Positions 42,527 to 51,121 of a stretch of 64,000 bases of DNA are shown in pieces. The DNA is from Pseudokineococcus marinus (lineage in GTDB: Bacteria; Actinomycetota; Actinomycetes; Actinomycetales; Quadrisphaeraceae), in contig NZ_JBBHZZ010000002.1 in assembly GCF_037482405.1 (NCBI RefSeq), positions 248,001 through 312,000 on the forward strand. The letters run 5' to 3'. A model generated the notes under the pieces. The model was not told the DNA's origin. It did not search any database and saw only the letters and a list, made by a program, of their open reading frames with translations. How positions within the stretch are numbered: position 1 is the stretch's first letter; each line of letters opens with the position of its first letter. Both the position numbers and the translations under genes were made by a program.

Positions 42527-43651
42527 CTAGTGTGCCAGACGCCGTCCGGCCCGGGCGACCTGCCGCCCGCGCAGGACGACGGCCGACGGCGCGGCGAGCA
42601 CGGCGACGTCGCGCCGCGGGTCCTCGGGCAGCACGAGGAGGTCCGCGCTCGCGCCCTCCTCCAGGGCCGGGTGGCCGAGCCACCGCCGCGCCGACCAGCA
42701 CGCCGCGTCGAGCGCGGCCGCGGGCCCGAGCCCGGCGGCCGCCATCTCGGCCACCTCGTCGGCGAGGATCCCGTGCGGCAGCGTGCCGCCGGCGTCGGTG
42801 CCCGCGAAGAGCCGGACGCCCGCCTCGTGGGCCAGCGCGACCGCCTCGCGGCGGCGCGCGTGCAGCCGGCGCATGTGGGCCGCGTACCGGGGGAACTTGC
42901 CCTCCCCCCGCGCCGCGATGTCGGGGAAGGTGCCGATGTTGACGAGCGTCGGCACGACCGCGGTCCCCCGCTCGGCCATGAGCGCCACGTCGTCCGGCCC
43001 CATCGCCGTCGCGTGCTCCACCCCGTCGAAGCCCGCGGCCAGGACGTCGGCCAGCGCCTCCGCGCCGAAGACGTGCGCCGTGATGCGGGCGCCCTCGGCG
43101 TGCGCGGCCGCGGCCGCCGCCGCGAGGTCCTCGCGCGACCAGCAGGGGGCCAGGTCGCCGGCCTCCCGGTCGATCCAGTCGCCGACGACCTTGACCCAGC
43201 CGTCGCCGCGGCGGGCCTGGCGCCGCACCTCGTCGACGAGCTGCGGCGGCTCGACCTCCTCGGCGAAGCCGCGCAGGTAGCGGCGGGTGCGGGCGACGTG
43301 GCGACCGGCCCGCACGAGCCGGGGCAGGTCCTCCCGCTCCTGCACCCACCGCGTGTCGGCGGGGGAACCCGCGTCGCGGACGAGCAGCGTCCCGGCGTCG
43401 CGGTCGGTGCGCGCCTGCTCCTCGGCCGTCGCCCGGTCGACCTCGCCGCCGGCACCGAGGCCGATGTGGCAGTGCGCGTCGACGAGCCCGGGGACGACCC
43501 ACCCCTCGAGCGCGGTGACGTCGTGGTCCCCCCCGGGCCGCGTCGTGCTGACGCGCCCGTCGAGCACCCAGAGGCCCTGCGCGACGTCCTCGTCGGACCC
43601 CGTGCCGGGACCGTTCAGCACGCGTCCCGTCAGGTGCAGCACCCGCCCCAC
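42527..43651 (-). CDS. Amidohydrolase family protein (imidazolonepropionase/prolidase-like)
   Basis: The protein has 374 residues. Metal ligands of the amidohydrolase barrel are visible: GLVDAHCHIGLG (HxH), a lysine in GWVKVVGDW, histidines in RITAHVFG and GVEHATAMG, and the catalytic aspartate in LFAGTDAGG. The small N- and C-terminal beta domains (DGRVSTT, DLLVLPEDPRRD) are present. The closest groups hydrolyse cyclic amides or dipeptides such as Xaa-Pro; the substrate is unknown. The GTG lies 7 bp after the ffh stop, so it is probably co-transcribed with ffh, while 127 bp separate it from rpsP. Confidence 0.88.
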   Translation of the reverse strand: MGRVLHLTGRVLNGPGTGSDEDVAQGLWVLDGRVSTTRPGGDHDVTALEGWVVPGLVDAHCHIGLGAGGEVDRATAEEQARTDRDAGTLLVRDAGSPADTRWVQEREDLPRLVRAGRHVARTRRYLRGFAEEVEPPQLVDEVRRQARRGDGWVKVVGDWIDREAGDLAPCWSREDLAAAAAAAHAEGARITAHVFGAEALADVLAAGFDGVEHATAMGPDDVALMAERGTAVVPTLVNIGTFPDIAARGEGKFPRYAAHMRRLHARRREAVALAHEAGVRLFAGTDAGGTLPHGILADEVAEMAAAGLGPAAALDAACWSARRWLGHPALEEGASADLLVLPEDPRRDVAVLAAPSAVVLRGRQVARAGRRLAH

Positions 43652-43658
43652 GGCGGCC

Positions 43659-45260
43659 CTACCGGCCGAGGAACTTCTCGAAGCCGGGCGGCAGCTCGAG
43701 GTCCTCGGGCACCTGCTGGCCCGCCTGGCCGCCGCCGAGGCCGAAGGCGGAGCCGGCCGGCGGTGCGCTGCGCGCGGCCGCGGACTGCTGCTGCGCGCGC
43801 TTGGCCGGGTTGCCGGACTTCGCCTTGCCCTTCTTCGGCGGCGGCGCCGTCCGGCCCCGAGACTTCTTGCCCCCGCCGGGCAGCCCGGCCATCCCGCCCC
43901 CGGGTCCGCCGCGACCGCCGCCCGTGCCGGGGAGGCCCCCCAGGCCGGGCATGCCGCCGCCCTTGCGCATGGAGCGCATCATCTTCTGAGCGTCGGCGAA
44001 GCGGTCGAGGAGCTGGTTGACGTCGGTGACGGTGCGGCCCGACCCCTTGGCGATGCGGGCGCGGCGCGAGCCGTTGAGCACCTTGGGCGAGCGCCGCTCG
44101 AGCGGCGTCATCGAGCGGACGATCGCCTCGATGCGGTCGATCTCGCGCTCGTCGAAGCTCTCGAGCTGCTCGCGCAGCTCGCCCATGCCGGGGAGCATCC
44201 CGAGCATCTTCTTGATCGAGCCCATGTTGCGCAGGCCCTGCATCTGGGTGAGGAAGTCGTCGAGCGTGAAGTCCTCACCGCTTGCGAAGCGGGTGGCGAG
44301 GTCCTGCGCCTGCTCGGCGTCGAAGGCCTTCTCCGCCTGCTCGATGAGCGTGAGGACGTCGCCCATGTCGAGGATGCGCGAGGCCATCCGGTCGGGGTGG
44401 AAGACCTCGAAGTCGCCGAGCCCCTCGCCCGTCGAGGCGAACATGACGGGCCGGCCCGTCACCGAGGCGACCGACAGGGCCGCGCCGCCCCGGGCGTCGC
44501 CGTCGAGCTTGGACAGCACGACGCCCGTGAGGTCGACGCCGTCGAGGAAGGCCTGCGCCGTCACGACGGCGTCCTGGCCGATCATCGCGTCGACGACGAA
44601 GAGCACCTCGTCGGGCTCCGTGGCGGCGCGGATGTCGGCGGCCTGCTGCATCATCTCGGCGTCGACGCCGAGGCGGCCGGCCGTGTCGACGACGACGACG
44701 TCGTGCTGGCGCTCTCGCGCGGCGGCGACGCCGCGGCGGGCCACGTCCACCGGGTCGCCCACGCCGTTGCCCGGCTCGGGCGCGAAGACGGCGACGCCCG
44801 CCCGCTCGCCCACGACCTGCAGCTGGGTGACGGCGTTGGGCCGCTGGAGGTCCGCGGCCACGAGCAGCGGCGCGTGGCCCTGCTCGCGCAGCCACCGGCC
44901 GAGCTTGCCGGCCAGCGTCGTCTTCCCGGCGCCCTGCAGGCCCGCGAGCATGATGACCGTCGGCGGGTTCTTGGCGAAGCGCAGCCGCCGCGTCTGCCCG
45001 CCGAGGACGCCCACGAGCTCCTCGTGCACGATCTTGACGACCTGCTGCGCCGGGTTCAGCGCGCCCGAGACCTCCGCCGACAGCGCCCGCTCGCGCACCG
45101 AGGCGGCGAACTGGCGCACCACGGGCAGGGCGACGTCGGCGTCGAGCAGCGCCCGGCGGATCTCGCGGACGGTGGCGTCGACGTCGGCCTCGGACAGGCG
45201 GCCCTTGCCGCGCAGGCCCTTGAAGGTCGCCGACAGCCGGTCGGAGAGGGAGGAGAACAC
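43659..45260 (-). CDS. ffh: Signal recognition particle protein Ffh (SRP54)
   Basis: The protein has 533 residues. N domain about 1-90; GTPase with G1 GLQGAGKTT, G3 DTAGRLGVD and G4 SKLDGDARGG; M domain from about 330 with the RNA-binding loop GSGRTVTDVNQLLDRF. The C-terminal 90 residues are Gly/Met/Pro/Lys-rich. It targets membrane proteins with 4.5S RNA; the RNA gene is not in this window. The GTG start has TAGCCT six bases upstream and no ribosome-binding site, so the mRNA is probably leaderless. Confidence 0.97.
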   Translation of the reverse strand: MFSSLSDRLSATFKGLRGKGRLSEADVDATVREIRRALLDADVALPVVRQFAASVRERALSAEVSGALNPAQQVVKIVHEELVGVLGGQTRRLRFAKNPPTVIMLAGLQGAGKTTLAGKLGRWLREQGHAPLLVAADLQRPNAVTQLQVVGERAGVAVFAPEPGNGVGDPVDVARRGVAAARERQHDVVVVDTAGRLGVDAEMMQQAADIRAATEPDEVLFVVDAMIGQDAVVTAQAFLDGVDLTGVVLSKLDGDARGGAALSVASVTGRPVMFASTGEGLGDFEVFHPDRMASRILDMGDVLTLIEQAEKAFDAEQAQDLATRFASGEDFTLDDFLTQMQGLRNMGSIKKMLGMLPGMGELREQLESFDEREIDRIEAIVRSMTPLERRSPKVLNGSRRARIAKGSGRTVTDVNQLLDRFADAQKMMRSMRKGGGMPGLGGLPGTGGGRGGPGGGMAGLPGGGKKSRGRTAPPPKKGKAKSGNPAKRAQQQSAAARSAPPAGSAFGLGGGQAGQQVPEDLELPPGFEKFLGR

Positions 45261-45266
45261 GCGCCG

Positions 45267-45272
45267 AGGCTA
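45267..45272 (-). promoter_or_regulatory. Leaderless -10 element for ffh (TAGCCT)
   Basis: On the minus strand TAGCCT is followed by exactly six bases and the ffh GTG. The hexamer overlaps the last codon and stop of glnD, so ffh would be transcribed independently of glnD despite the 9-bp spacing. Confidence 0.5.
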
Positions 45273-47771
45273 CCCGCCGCCCCCGCCCGCCCCGCCCGCC
45301 CGCGGGGCGGCGGCCCCGGCCGCGCGCGCGGGGACGGACGCGCCGGTGGACCCGGCGGGCGCGTCGGTGGGAGCCGGCTCGCCGGAGGCGGCGTCGGTGA
45401 GGACCCCGACGACGCGGGCGGTGCGGCCGGGGCTCAGCGGGCCGCCGCCGGGCTCGCACAGGTAGAGGACGTCGACGGCCCGGGAGGAGTGCGTCGCGAC
45501 GTGGGCGCTGCGCACGTCGACCCCCTCCTCCCGCAGCGCGCTGCCCAGCCGGTGGAGGAGCCGCGGGCGGTCGGGCGCCCGCACCTCGACGACCGTCGCG
45601 TCCTCCGAGGCCCCGGGCACGACGAGGACGCGGGGCGCCGCGTCGCCGGCCAGGCGCGGGGGGCGCCAGCCGGCGTCGCGCCGTGCGAGGCGCTCCAGCA
45701 CCGAGGCGTCGCCGGCGCCCAGCCGCAGCAGCTCGGTCCGCAGGACGGCGGGGTCGGGCACGCCGCGGCTGCCGTGGACCCACCACGTGTCGACGGCGAC
45801 GCCGTCGACCGTGCGCACGAGCGCCGAGCGCACCGCCAGCCCGTGCGCGGCGAGCAGCCCCGCCACGTCGCCGAAGAGGCCCGGCCGGTCGGGGGCGACG
45901 ACGGTGACGCCGTGCAGCCCGAGCAGCGGGCTCGTCTCGACCCGCGGCGTGCCGTCGAGGAGGACGGCGGCGACGAGGCCGCGCTCGGCCGCGGTGAGGG
46001 GGGCCGGCCCGGGGGGCTCGCGGCCCTGGAGCGCGGAGCGCGCCCGGGCGACGAGGTCGTCGACGAGGCGCCGCCGCCACGCCGTCCACGCCGCGGGGCC
46101 GGCCGCGCGGGCGTCGGCCTCGGTGAGCGCGCGCAGCAGGTCGAGGACGTCCTCCCGGCCGTCGACGACCTCGACGAGCTCGGCGACCGTGCGCGGGTCG
46201 TCGGGGTCGCGCCGCGTGGCCAGGTCGACGAGCGCGAGGTGGTGCCGCACGAGCCGGCGGACGACGGCGACGTCCTCCTCGGGCAGCCCGGTGCGCCGGG
46301 CGACGGCCTCGGCGAGGGGCGCGCCCACCTCGCTGTGGTCGCGGGCTCCCGCCGTCTTGCCGAGGTCGTGCAGCAGGCAGGTGAGGAGCAGCAGGTCGGG
46401 GCGGGCGACGTCCCCGAGCCGCTCCTCGGCCTGCACGCACGTCTCGACGAGGTGGCGGTCGACGGTGTGGCGGTGGACGACGGTGCGCTGGGGCCGGTTG
46501 CGGACGGCTCTCCACTCGGGGAACCACGCGGTCACGAGCCCCGCCTGGTCGAGGGTCTCCCACACGGGCACCTGCCGCTCCCCCGTGCCGAGGAGCTCGA
46601 GCAGCGCGGTGCGGGCGGGCGCCGGCCACGGAGTCCCCGGCACCGGGGAGCCCGTCGCGAGGTGCCCGGCCGTGACGGGCGACAGGGGCAGCCCCTCCTT
46701 GGCGGCGGCCGCGGCGGCCCGCAGCGCCAGGGTCGGGTCGGTCGAGGGGCGGGCCGCCGCGCCGAGGCAGAGCTCGCCCTCGTGCTCGACGAGGTCGACC
46801 TCGACGGCGCGCTGCACGGGCCGGCGCCGGCGCCAGCCGCGGCGCGTGGTGGCGGCGCCGGTGGCGCGGCGCGCGGTGACGTCGAGGGACCACGCGAGGG
46901 CGCGCGCGGCCAGGGCCACCTCGGCCAGCAGCGCGTCGGCGTCCTCGAGGCCCATGGCGACGGCGACCGCGTCCTGCTCGTGCAGGAGCAGCCGCTCCCC
47001 CGGCCGCCCGGTGACGGCGTGCAGCGCGTCGCGGACGTCGAGCAGCCGCAGCCGGGCCTCGGCCGAGCTGCCGTGGGGGGCGTCGGCCAGCCAGCTCGCG
47101 ACGATGGACCGCAGGACGACGGCGTCGCGCAGCCCGCCGCGGGCCTCCTTGAGGTCGCCCTCGAGGAGGTAGGCGAGCTCGCCGTGGGCGGACGCCCGCT
47201 CGGCGGCGGAGGCGAGCAGCCCGGGCAGGCGCTGGCGGGCGGCCCGCCGCCAGTCCTCGCGCAGCGCCTCGCGGGCGTGCAGCGCCATGGCCGCGTCCCC
47301 GGCCACGGGCCGCAGGTCGAGCAGGCCGACGGCCGCGGTGACGTCGTCGGCGGCGACCTGGCGGCAGTCCGCCACCGAGCGGACGGAGTGGTCCAGGCGC
47401 AGGCTCGCGTCCCACACGGGGTACCAGACCCGGTCGGCGACCTCCGCCAGCTGCTCGGGCGCCCAGGTGCGCCCGTCGTGGAGGAGCACGAGGTCGAGGT
47501 CGCTCGCCGGGCCGGCCTCCCGGCGGGCGTGGCTGCCGACGGCGACGAGGGCCACCCCGGTCGCGCCGGCGCGCGCGCCGACGGAGGCCGCGGCGCCCTC
47601 CCACACCTCCTCCAGCCAGCCGTCGACGAGGCCGGCGAGCCGCTCGCGGCGCGCAGGCCCCGCCGTGCGGTCGTCCAGGCCCGCGCGGACCGCGAGCGCG
47701 AGCCGCTCGGTCCGCAGGTCCCTGCGCCGCGGCCCGTCCGGTGCGGGCGTCGCGCTCCCGGTGGCTCCCAT
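45270..47771 (-). CDS. glnD: [Protein-PII] nucleotidylyltransferase/removing enzyme
   Basis: The protein has 833 residues from ATG 47771, preceded by GGAGGGG; the frame is open further upstream. Domains: nucleotidyltransferase (GSHARREAGPASDLDLVL, catalytic DLD), the helical GlnD linker, an HD domain (HTVDRHLVET, LLHDLGK) and two C-terminal ACT domains (VVAPDRPGLFGDVAG and VRAPDRPRLLHRLGS). In actinobacteria the enzyme adenylylates Tyr51 of the PII protein rather than uridylylating it. It follows amtB-glnB but is separated by 368 bp containing an assembly gap. Confidence 0.95.
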   Translation of the reverse strand: MGATGSATPAPDGPRRRDLRTERLALAVRAGLDDRTAGPARRERLAGLVDGWLEEVWEGAAASVGARAGATGVALVAVGSHARREAGPASDLDLVLLHDGRTWAPEQLAEVADRVWYPVWDASLRLDHSVRSVADCRQVAADDVTAAVGLLDLRPVAGDAAMALHAREALREDWRRAARQRLPGLLASAAERASAHGELAYLLEGDLKEARGGLRDAVVLRSIVASWLADAPHGSSAEARLRLLDVRDALHAVTGRPGERLLLHEQDAVAVAMGLEDADALLAEVALAARALAWSLDVTARRATGAATTRRGWRRRRPVQRAVEVDLVEHEGELCLGAAARPSTDPTLALRAAAAAAKEGLPLSPVTAGHLATGSPVPGTPWPAPARTALLELLGTGERQVPVWETLDQAGLVTAWFPEWRAVRNRPQRTVVHRHTVDRHLVETCVQAEERLGDVARPDLLLLTCLLHDLGKTAGARDHSEVGAPLAEAVARRTGLPEEDVAVVRRLVRHHLALVDLATRRDPDDPRTVAELVEVVDGREDVLDLLRALTEADARAAGPAAWTAWRRRLVDDLVARARSALQGREPPGPAPLTAAERGLVAAVLLDGTPRVETSPLLGLHGVTVVAPDRPGLFGDVAGLLAAHGLAVRSALVRTVDGVAVDTWWVHGSRGVPDPAVLRTELLRLGAGDASVLERLARRDAGWRPPRLAGDAAPRVLVVPGASEDATVVEVRAPDRPRLLHRLGSALREEGVDVRSAHVATHSSRAVDVLYLCEPGGGPLSPGRTARVVGVLTDAASGEPAPTDAPAGSTGASVPARAAGAAAPRAGGAGGGGG

Positions 47772-48139
47772 GGCCCCTCCGTCCCTGCCGGGCGCTCCCG
47801 CCCGTCGCTCGTCGTGCCTGGACCGTGGTGCCGCCCCCGCCGGCCCCGTGGGCGAGGAGCACGGTGCCGCACCGTGCGTGGTCGCCGTCACCCGGAGTGC
47901 TCGACCCCCGACGCGCCGACGGCGNNNNNNNNNNNNNNNNNNNNNNNNNNNNNNNNNNNNNNNNNNNNNNNNNNNNNNNNNNNNNNNNNNNNNNNNNNNN
48001 NNNNNNNNNNNNNNNNNNNNNNNNNNNNNNNNNNNNNNNNNNNNNNNNNNNNNNNNNNNNNNNNNNNNNNNNNNNNNNNNCGGGCCCGCGTCGTCCGCAG
48101 GCCCGCGCCGTCGGGTGGGGTGCCGCCGGGGGTGCCGCG
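47772..48139. other. glnB-glnD spacer with assembly gap
   Basis: This 368-bp spacer includes N at 47925-48080. I see no gene in the sequenced flanks. In related genomes these genes are close together, so the gap may be smaller than drawn. Confidence 0.6.
47925..48080. other. Assembly gap (156 N)
   Basis: A run of 156 unknown bases between glnD and glnB; no gene is interrupted. Confidence 0.99.
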
Positions 48140-48478
48140 CTACAGGGCGTCGACCCCGCGCTCCCCCGTGCGGACGCGGACCACGTCCTCGACCGGCACG
48201 ACCCAGACCTTTCCGTCGCCGATGCGGCCGGTGGAGGCCGCGCTGACGACGGCGCCCACGACGTCGGCCCCGTCGACGTCGTCGACGACGACCTCGACGC
48301 GCACCTTCGGCACGAGGTCCACGGTGTACTCGGCCCCGCGGTAGACCTCGGTGTGGCCCCGCTGGCGGCCGTAGCCGCTGGCCTCGCTGACGGTCAGCCC
48401 CTGGACGCCGAAGGCCTCGAGGGCCGACTTCACGTCGTCGAGCTTGTGGGGCTTGATGACCGCGGTGATGAGCTTCAC
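48140..48478 (-). CDS. glnB: PII nitrogen regulatory protein
   Basis: The protein has 112 residues, exactly the PII length. It begins VKLITAVIKPHKLDDVK, has the T-loop with Tyr51 (YRGAEYTVDLVPK), the B-loop TGRIGDGKVWV and the C-terminal VRVRTGERG. It senses ATP/ADP and 2-oxoglutarate and gates AmtB. Tyr51 is the residue modified by GlnD. The GTG start overlaps the amtB stop by 4 bases (GTGA), so stoichiometry with AmtB is coupled. It could equally be named glnK given the amtB linkage. Confidence 0.97.
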   Translation of the reverse strand: MKLITAVIKPHKLDDVKSALEAFGVQGLTVSEASGYGRQRGHTEVYRGAEYTVDLVPKVRVEVVVDDVDGADVVGAVVSAASTGRIGDGKVWVVPVEDVVRVRTGERGVDAL

Positions 48479-49788
48479 GCGGAGACCTCCTCGTCGGTGG
48501 TGCGGCGGTGGCTGACGGCCGAGCGGGGGCCGGCCCCGGAGCCGAAGGTGCCGAAGTCGTAGCCCGACTCGGCGTGCTCGGCCTGGTCGATCCCGCCCTC
48601 CTCGGCGGCCTCGTCGACGCGGAAGCCCATGGTGGCCTTCAGCACCGACGCGATGACGTAGGTGACCACGAAGGAGAAGAGGAGCACGGCGACCGCGCCG
48701 ACGACCTGGCGCCAGAGCTGGTCGACGCCGCCGCCGAAGAGGAGGCCGTCGACGCCGGCCGGCGAGGTGGCCGTGCCGAAGATCCCGATGAGCACCGTGC
48801 CGACGATCCCGCCGACGAGGTGGACGCCGACGACGTCGAGCGAGTCGTCGTAGCCGAGCTTGTACTTGAGGCCGACCGCGAGGGCGCACAGCGCGCCGGC
48901 GATGGCGCCGATGAGCATGCCGCCGACGGGCGAGACGGCGTTGCACGCCGGGGTGATGGCCACGAGGCCCGCGACGATGCCGGAGGCCGCGCCGAGCGAC
49001 GTCGGGTGCCCGTCGCGCAGGCGCTCCACGAGGAGCCACGCGAGGGCGGCGGCGCCGGTGGCGCACAGCGTGTTGACGAAGGCGACCGCCGCGGTGTTGC
49101 CGGCCGACAGCGCCGAGCCGGCGTTGAAGCCGAACCAGCCGAACCAGAGCAGCCCGGCGCCGAGCATGACGAGCGGGAGGTTGTGCGGGCGCATGGGCTC
49201 GCGGCCGAAGCCGCGGCGCTTGCCGATGACGAGGACCAGGGCGAGGGCCGCCGCGCCGGCGTTGATGTGGACGGCCGTGCCGCCGGCGAAGTCGAGCGCC
49301 GCCAGCTGGTTGGCGATCCAGCCGCCCGTGACGCCCTCGCCGTCGAAGGCGAAGACCCAGTGGGCGACGGGAAAGTAGACGATCGTCACCCAGATCGCCA
49401 CGAAGACCATCCACGTGGAGAACTTGGTGCGGTCGGCGACGGCGCCGGAGATGAGGGCCACGGTGATGATGGCGAAGACCATCTGGAAGGCCACGAAGGC
49501 CATGACCGGGTAGGCGGCCTCCGGGTCCTCGGTCATCATCCCGGCCAGCCCGAAGAACTCCGTCGGGTCGCCGAGCAGGCCCAGCCCCACGTCGTCCCCG
49601 AAGGCGACGGAGTAGCCGTAGAGCACCCAGAGGACGCTCACGAGCGCCATGGCGCCGAAGCTCATCATCATCATGTTGAGGACGCTCTTCATGCGGACCA
49701 TGCCGCCGTAGAAGAGCGCGAGGCCCGGGGTCATCAGCAGCACCAGCGCGGCGCTGGTGAGGATCCAGGCGGTGTCGCCGGTGTTCAC
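48475..49788 (-). CDS. amtB: Ammonium transporter
   Basis: The protein has 437 residues with about eleven membrane helices. Conserved segments are ALVLLMTPGLALFYGGMVR, the pore-lining GGTAVHINAGAAALA (His168 equivalent) and GVHLVGGIVGTVLIG (second histidine), with the signature near DFAGGTAVHINAG. The last 45 residues form a hydrophilic cytoplasmic tail. It imports ammonium under nitrogen limitation. The GTG is preceded by AGGAGG. A GlnR-like site lies 92-130 bp upstream. Confidence 0.97.
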   Translation of the reverse strand: MNTGDTAWILTSAALVLLMTPGLALFYGGMVRMKSVLNMMMMSFGAMALVSVLWVLYGYSVAFGDDVGLGLLGDPTEFFGLAGMMTEDPEAAYPVMAFVAFQMVFAIITVALISGAVADRTKFSTWMVFVAIWVTIVYFPVAHWVFAFDGEGVTGGWIANQLAALDFAGGTAVHINAGAAALALVLVIGKRRGFGREPMRPHNLPLVMLGAGLLWFGWFGFNAGSALSAGNTAAVAFVNTLCATGAAALAWLLVERLRDGHPTSLGAASGIVAGLVAITPACNAVSPVGGMLIGAIAGALCALAVGLKYKLGYDDSLDVVGVHLVGGIVGTVLIGIFGTATSPAGVDGLLFGGGVDQLWRQVVGAVAVLLFSFVVTYVIASVLKATMGFRVDEAAEEGGIDQAEHAESGYDFGTFGSGAGPRSAVSHRRTTDEEVSA

Positions 49789-49812
49789 TCGTCCTCCTGA
49801 GGTCGGGTGCCG

Positions 49813-49831
49813 GGCCCGCGAGGCGCGGGCC
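49813..49831 (-). promoter_or_regulatory. Small hairpin in the amtB leader
   Basis: GGCCCGCG and CGCGGGCC (8 bp, three-base loop) lie 25-43 bp before the amtB start, just upstream of the ribosome-binding site. A role in translation is possible but unsupported beyond the structure. Confidence 0.3.
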
Positions 49832-49879
49832 GGGGGCGGCGCCGGGCGGGCGCTGCGGGGACGAACATCCCGGTGGGCC

Positions 49880-49917
49880 GTTACGGGCCCCGCCGCGCCG
49901 TGTTACGGGCGCGTGTC
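49880..49917 (-). promoter_or_regulatory. Candidate GlnR box upstream of amtB
   Basis: Read toward amtB, the sequence is GACAC-N6-GTAAC-N17-GTAAC: the two GTAAC half-sites start 22 bp apart, and GACAC is in the GAAAC position 11 bp before the first. This matches the GlnR pattern GTNAC-N6-GAAAC repeated at an 11-bp step, with one half-site (CGGCG) missing. GlnR activates amtB-glnK-glnD in actinobacteria under nitrogen limitation. On the plus strand the half-sites are at 49880-49884, 49902-49906 and 49913-49917. Confidence 0.55.
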
Positions 49918-50044
49918 GTCCGGGCCGCCCGCGTAAGACGTGCGTGAACGGGCGGGCCCGCCCCACGGCCCGGTCGCGGTCGGTGAGGGCTCGTCGCCCT
50001 CCGCGAAGGCCCGCGGCGCTGCGGCGCCGTGAGCGCCGCGGGCC

Positions 50045-50050
50045 TACCGT
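50045..50050 (+). promoter_or_regulatory. Leaderless -10 element for the formamidase-like gene (TACCGT)
   Basis: TACCGT is followed by exactly six bases and the ATG at 50057. No ribosome-binding site is present. Confidence 0.55.
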
Positions 50051-50056
50051 CCGGCC

Positions 50057-51103
50057 ATGGCGCGCACCCACGTCGTCGAGCACTCGGGCGACCTCCTCCA
50101 CGGACGCTTCGACGCGGACCTCCCACCCCGGCTCGAGGTGGCCAGCGGCGACGTGCTCGTGCTGCGGACCGTCGACGCCGGCTGGCACGCCGACGAGCAG
50201 CCCGACCTCCACGGCGACGGGCCCCTGCTGCTGCGCCCCGGCCGCGACGCCGGCCGCGACCCCGGCCACGCGCTCACGGGGCCCTTCGCCGTCGCGGGGG
50301 CGCAGCCGGGCGACGCGCTGGAGGTCCGGGTGCGCGAGCTCGTCCCCGGCCCGTGGGGCTGGACGCGCGCGGGGGGATGGTCGAGCTGGTGCAACGACGC
50401 CCTCGGCGTGGCGGACGCCGAGCCCGAGCTCCTGCGCTGGGCGCTGCAGGGCGCCCCGGGCGGCGACGGCTGGGCCGGGACGGCGACCGACCAGCACGGC
50501 GACGTCGTCGCGCTGCGGCCCTTCCTCGGCGTCGTCGGCACGTGCCCGGCGGGCCCCGGGCCGCACTCGACCGTGCCGCCGCGCCGCACCGGCGGGAACC
50601 TCGACTGCCGCGAGCTCGTGGCGGGCAGCAGCCTGCTGCTGCCCGTCGAGGTGCCCGGCGGGCTGCTGTCCGTCGGCGACGGCCACGCGGCCCAGGGCGA
50701 CGGCGAGGTGTCGGGGCTGGCCGTCGAGTGCCCGATGGAGCGGGTCGTCCTCGAGGTCGTCCTCCACCCGGGCGCGGCGCCCCCGGCGCCGCGGGCGACC
50801 ACCCCGGCGGGCGAGGTGCGCTTCGGCGTGGACGCCGACCTGCGCCGGGCGACGGCGGCGGCCCTCGAGGAGGTCCTCGAGCTGCTCGTGGTCCGCCACG
50901 GCCTGTCCCGCACGCGGGCGCTCGCGCTCGCCTCGACCGTCGTCGACCTGCGGGTGACGCAGGTCGTCAACGGCGTGCAGGGCGTCCACGCCCTGCTCCC
51001 GCCCGGACGCCTGCTCGCGGTGGGCGGCCGCCCCGTCGACGGGGAGCGGGGCGTGGGCGGGGAGCAGGGCCCGGACGCGGCGGAGGGCCCGGCCCCCTCC
51101 TGA
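50057..51103 (+). CDS. Acetamidase/formamidase family protein
   Basis: The protein has 348 residues, a little longer than the shortest members. Characteristic segments are GPFAVAGAQPGDALEVRV near residue 75, TGGNLDCREL and the GDGHAAQGDGEVSG motif of the FmdA/AmdA family. These enzymes release ammonia from formamide or acetamide. Divergent orientation from the ammonium transporter, with a GlnR-like site between them, suggests a shared nitrogen-limitation response. No signal peptide, so it acts in the cytosol. The last 25 residues are a disordered tail. Confidence 0.9.
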   Translation: MARTHVVEHSGDLLHGRFDADLPPRLEVASGDVLVLRTVDAGWHADEQPDLHGDGPLLLRPGRDAGRDPGHALTGPFAVAGAQPGDALEVRVRELVPGPWGWTRAGGWSSWCNDALGVADAEPELLRWALQGAPGGDGWAGTATDQHGDVVALRPFLGVVGTCPAGPGPHSTVPPRRTGGNLDCRELVAGSSLLLPVEVPGGLLSVGDGHAAQGDGEVSGLAVECPMERVVLEVVLHPGAAPPAPRATTPAGEVRFGVDADLRRATAAALEEVLELLVVRHGLSRTRALALASTVVDLRVTQVVNGVQGVHALLPPGRLLAVGGRPVDGERGVGGEQGPDAAEGPAPS

Positions 51104-51121
51104 CCGCCCGCCGTCCGGGCG

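Noticed and set aside
43287..48344. A plus-strand open frame of nearly 1700 codons opposite ffh, glnD and glnB
   Set aside because: It reads through an N gap and is the mirror of three conserved minus-strand genes; no protein-like features.
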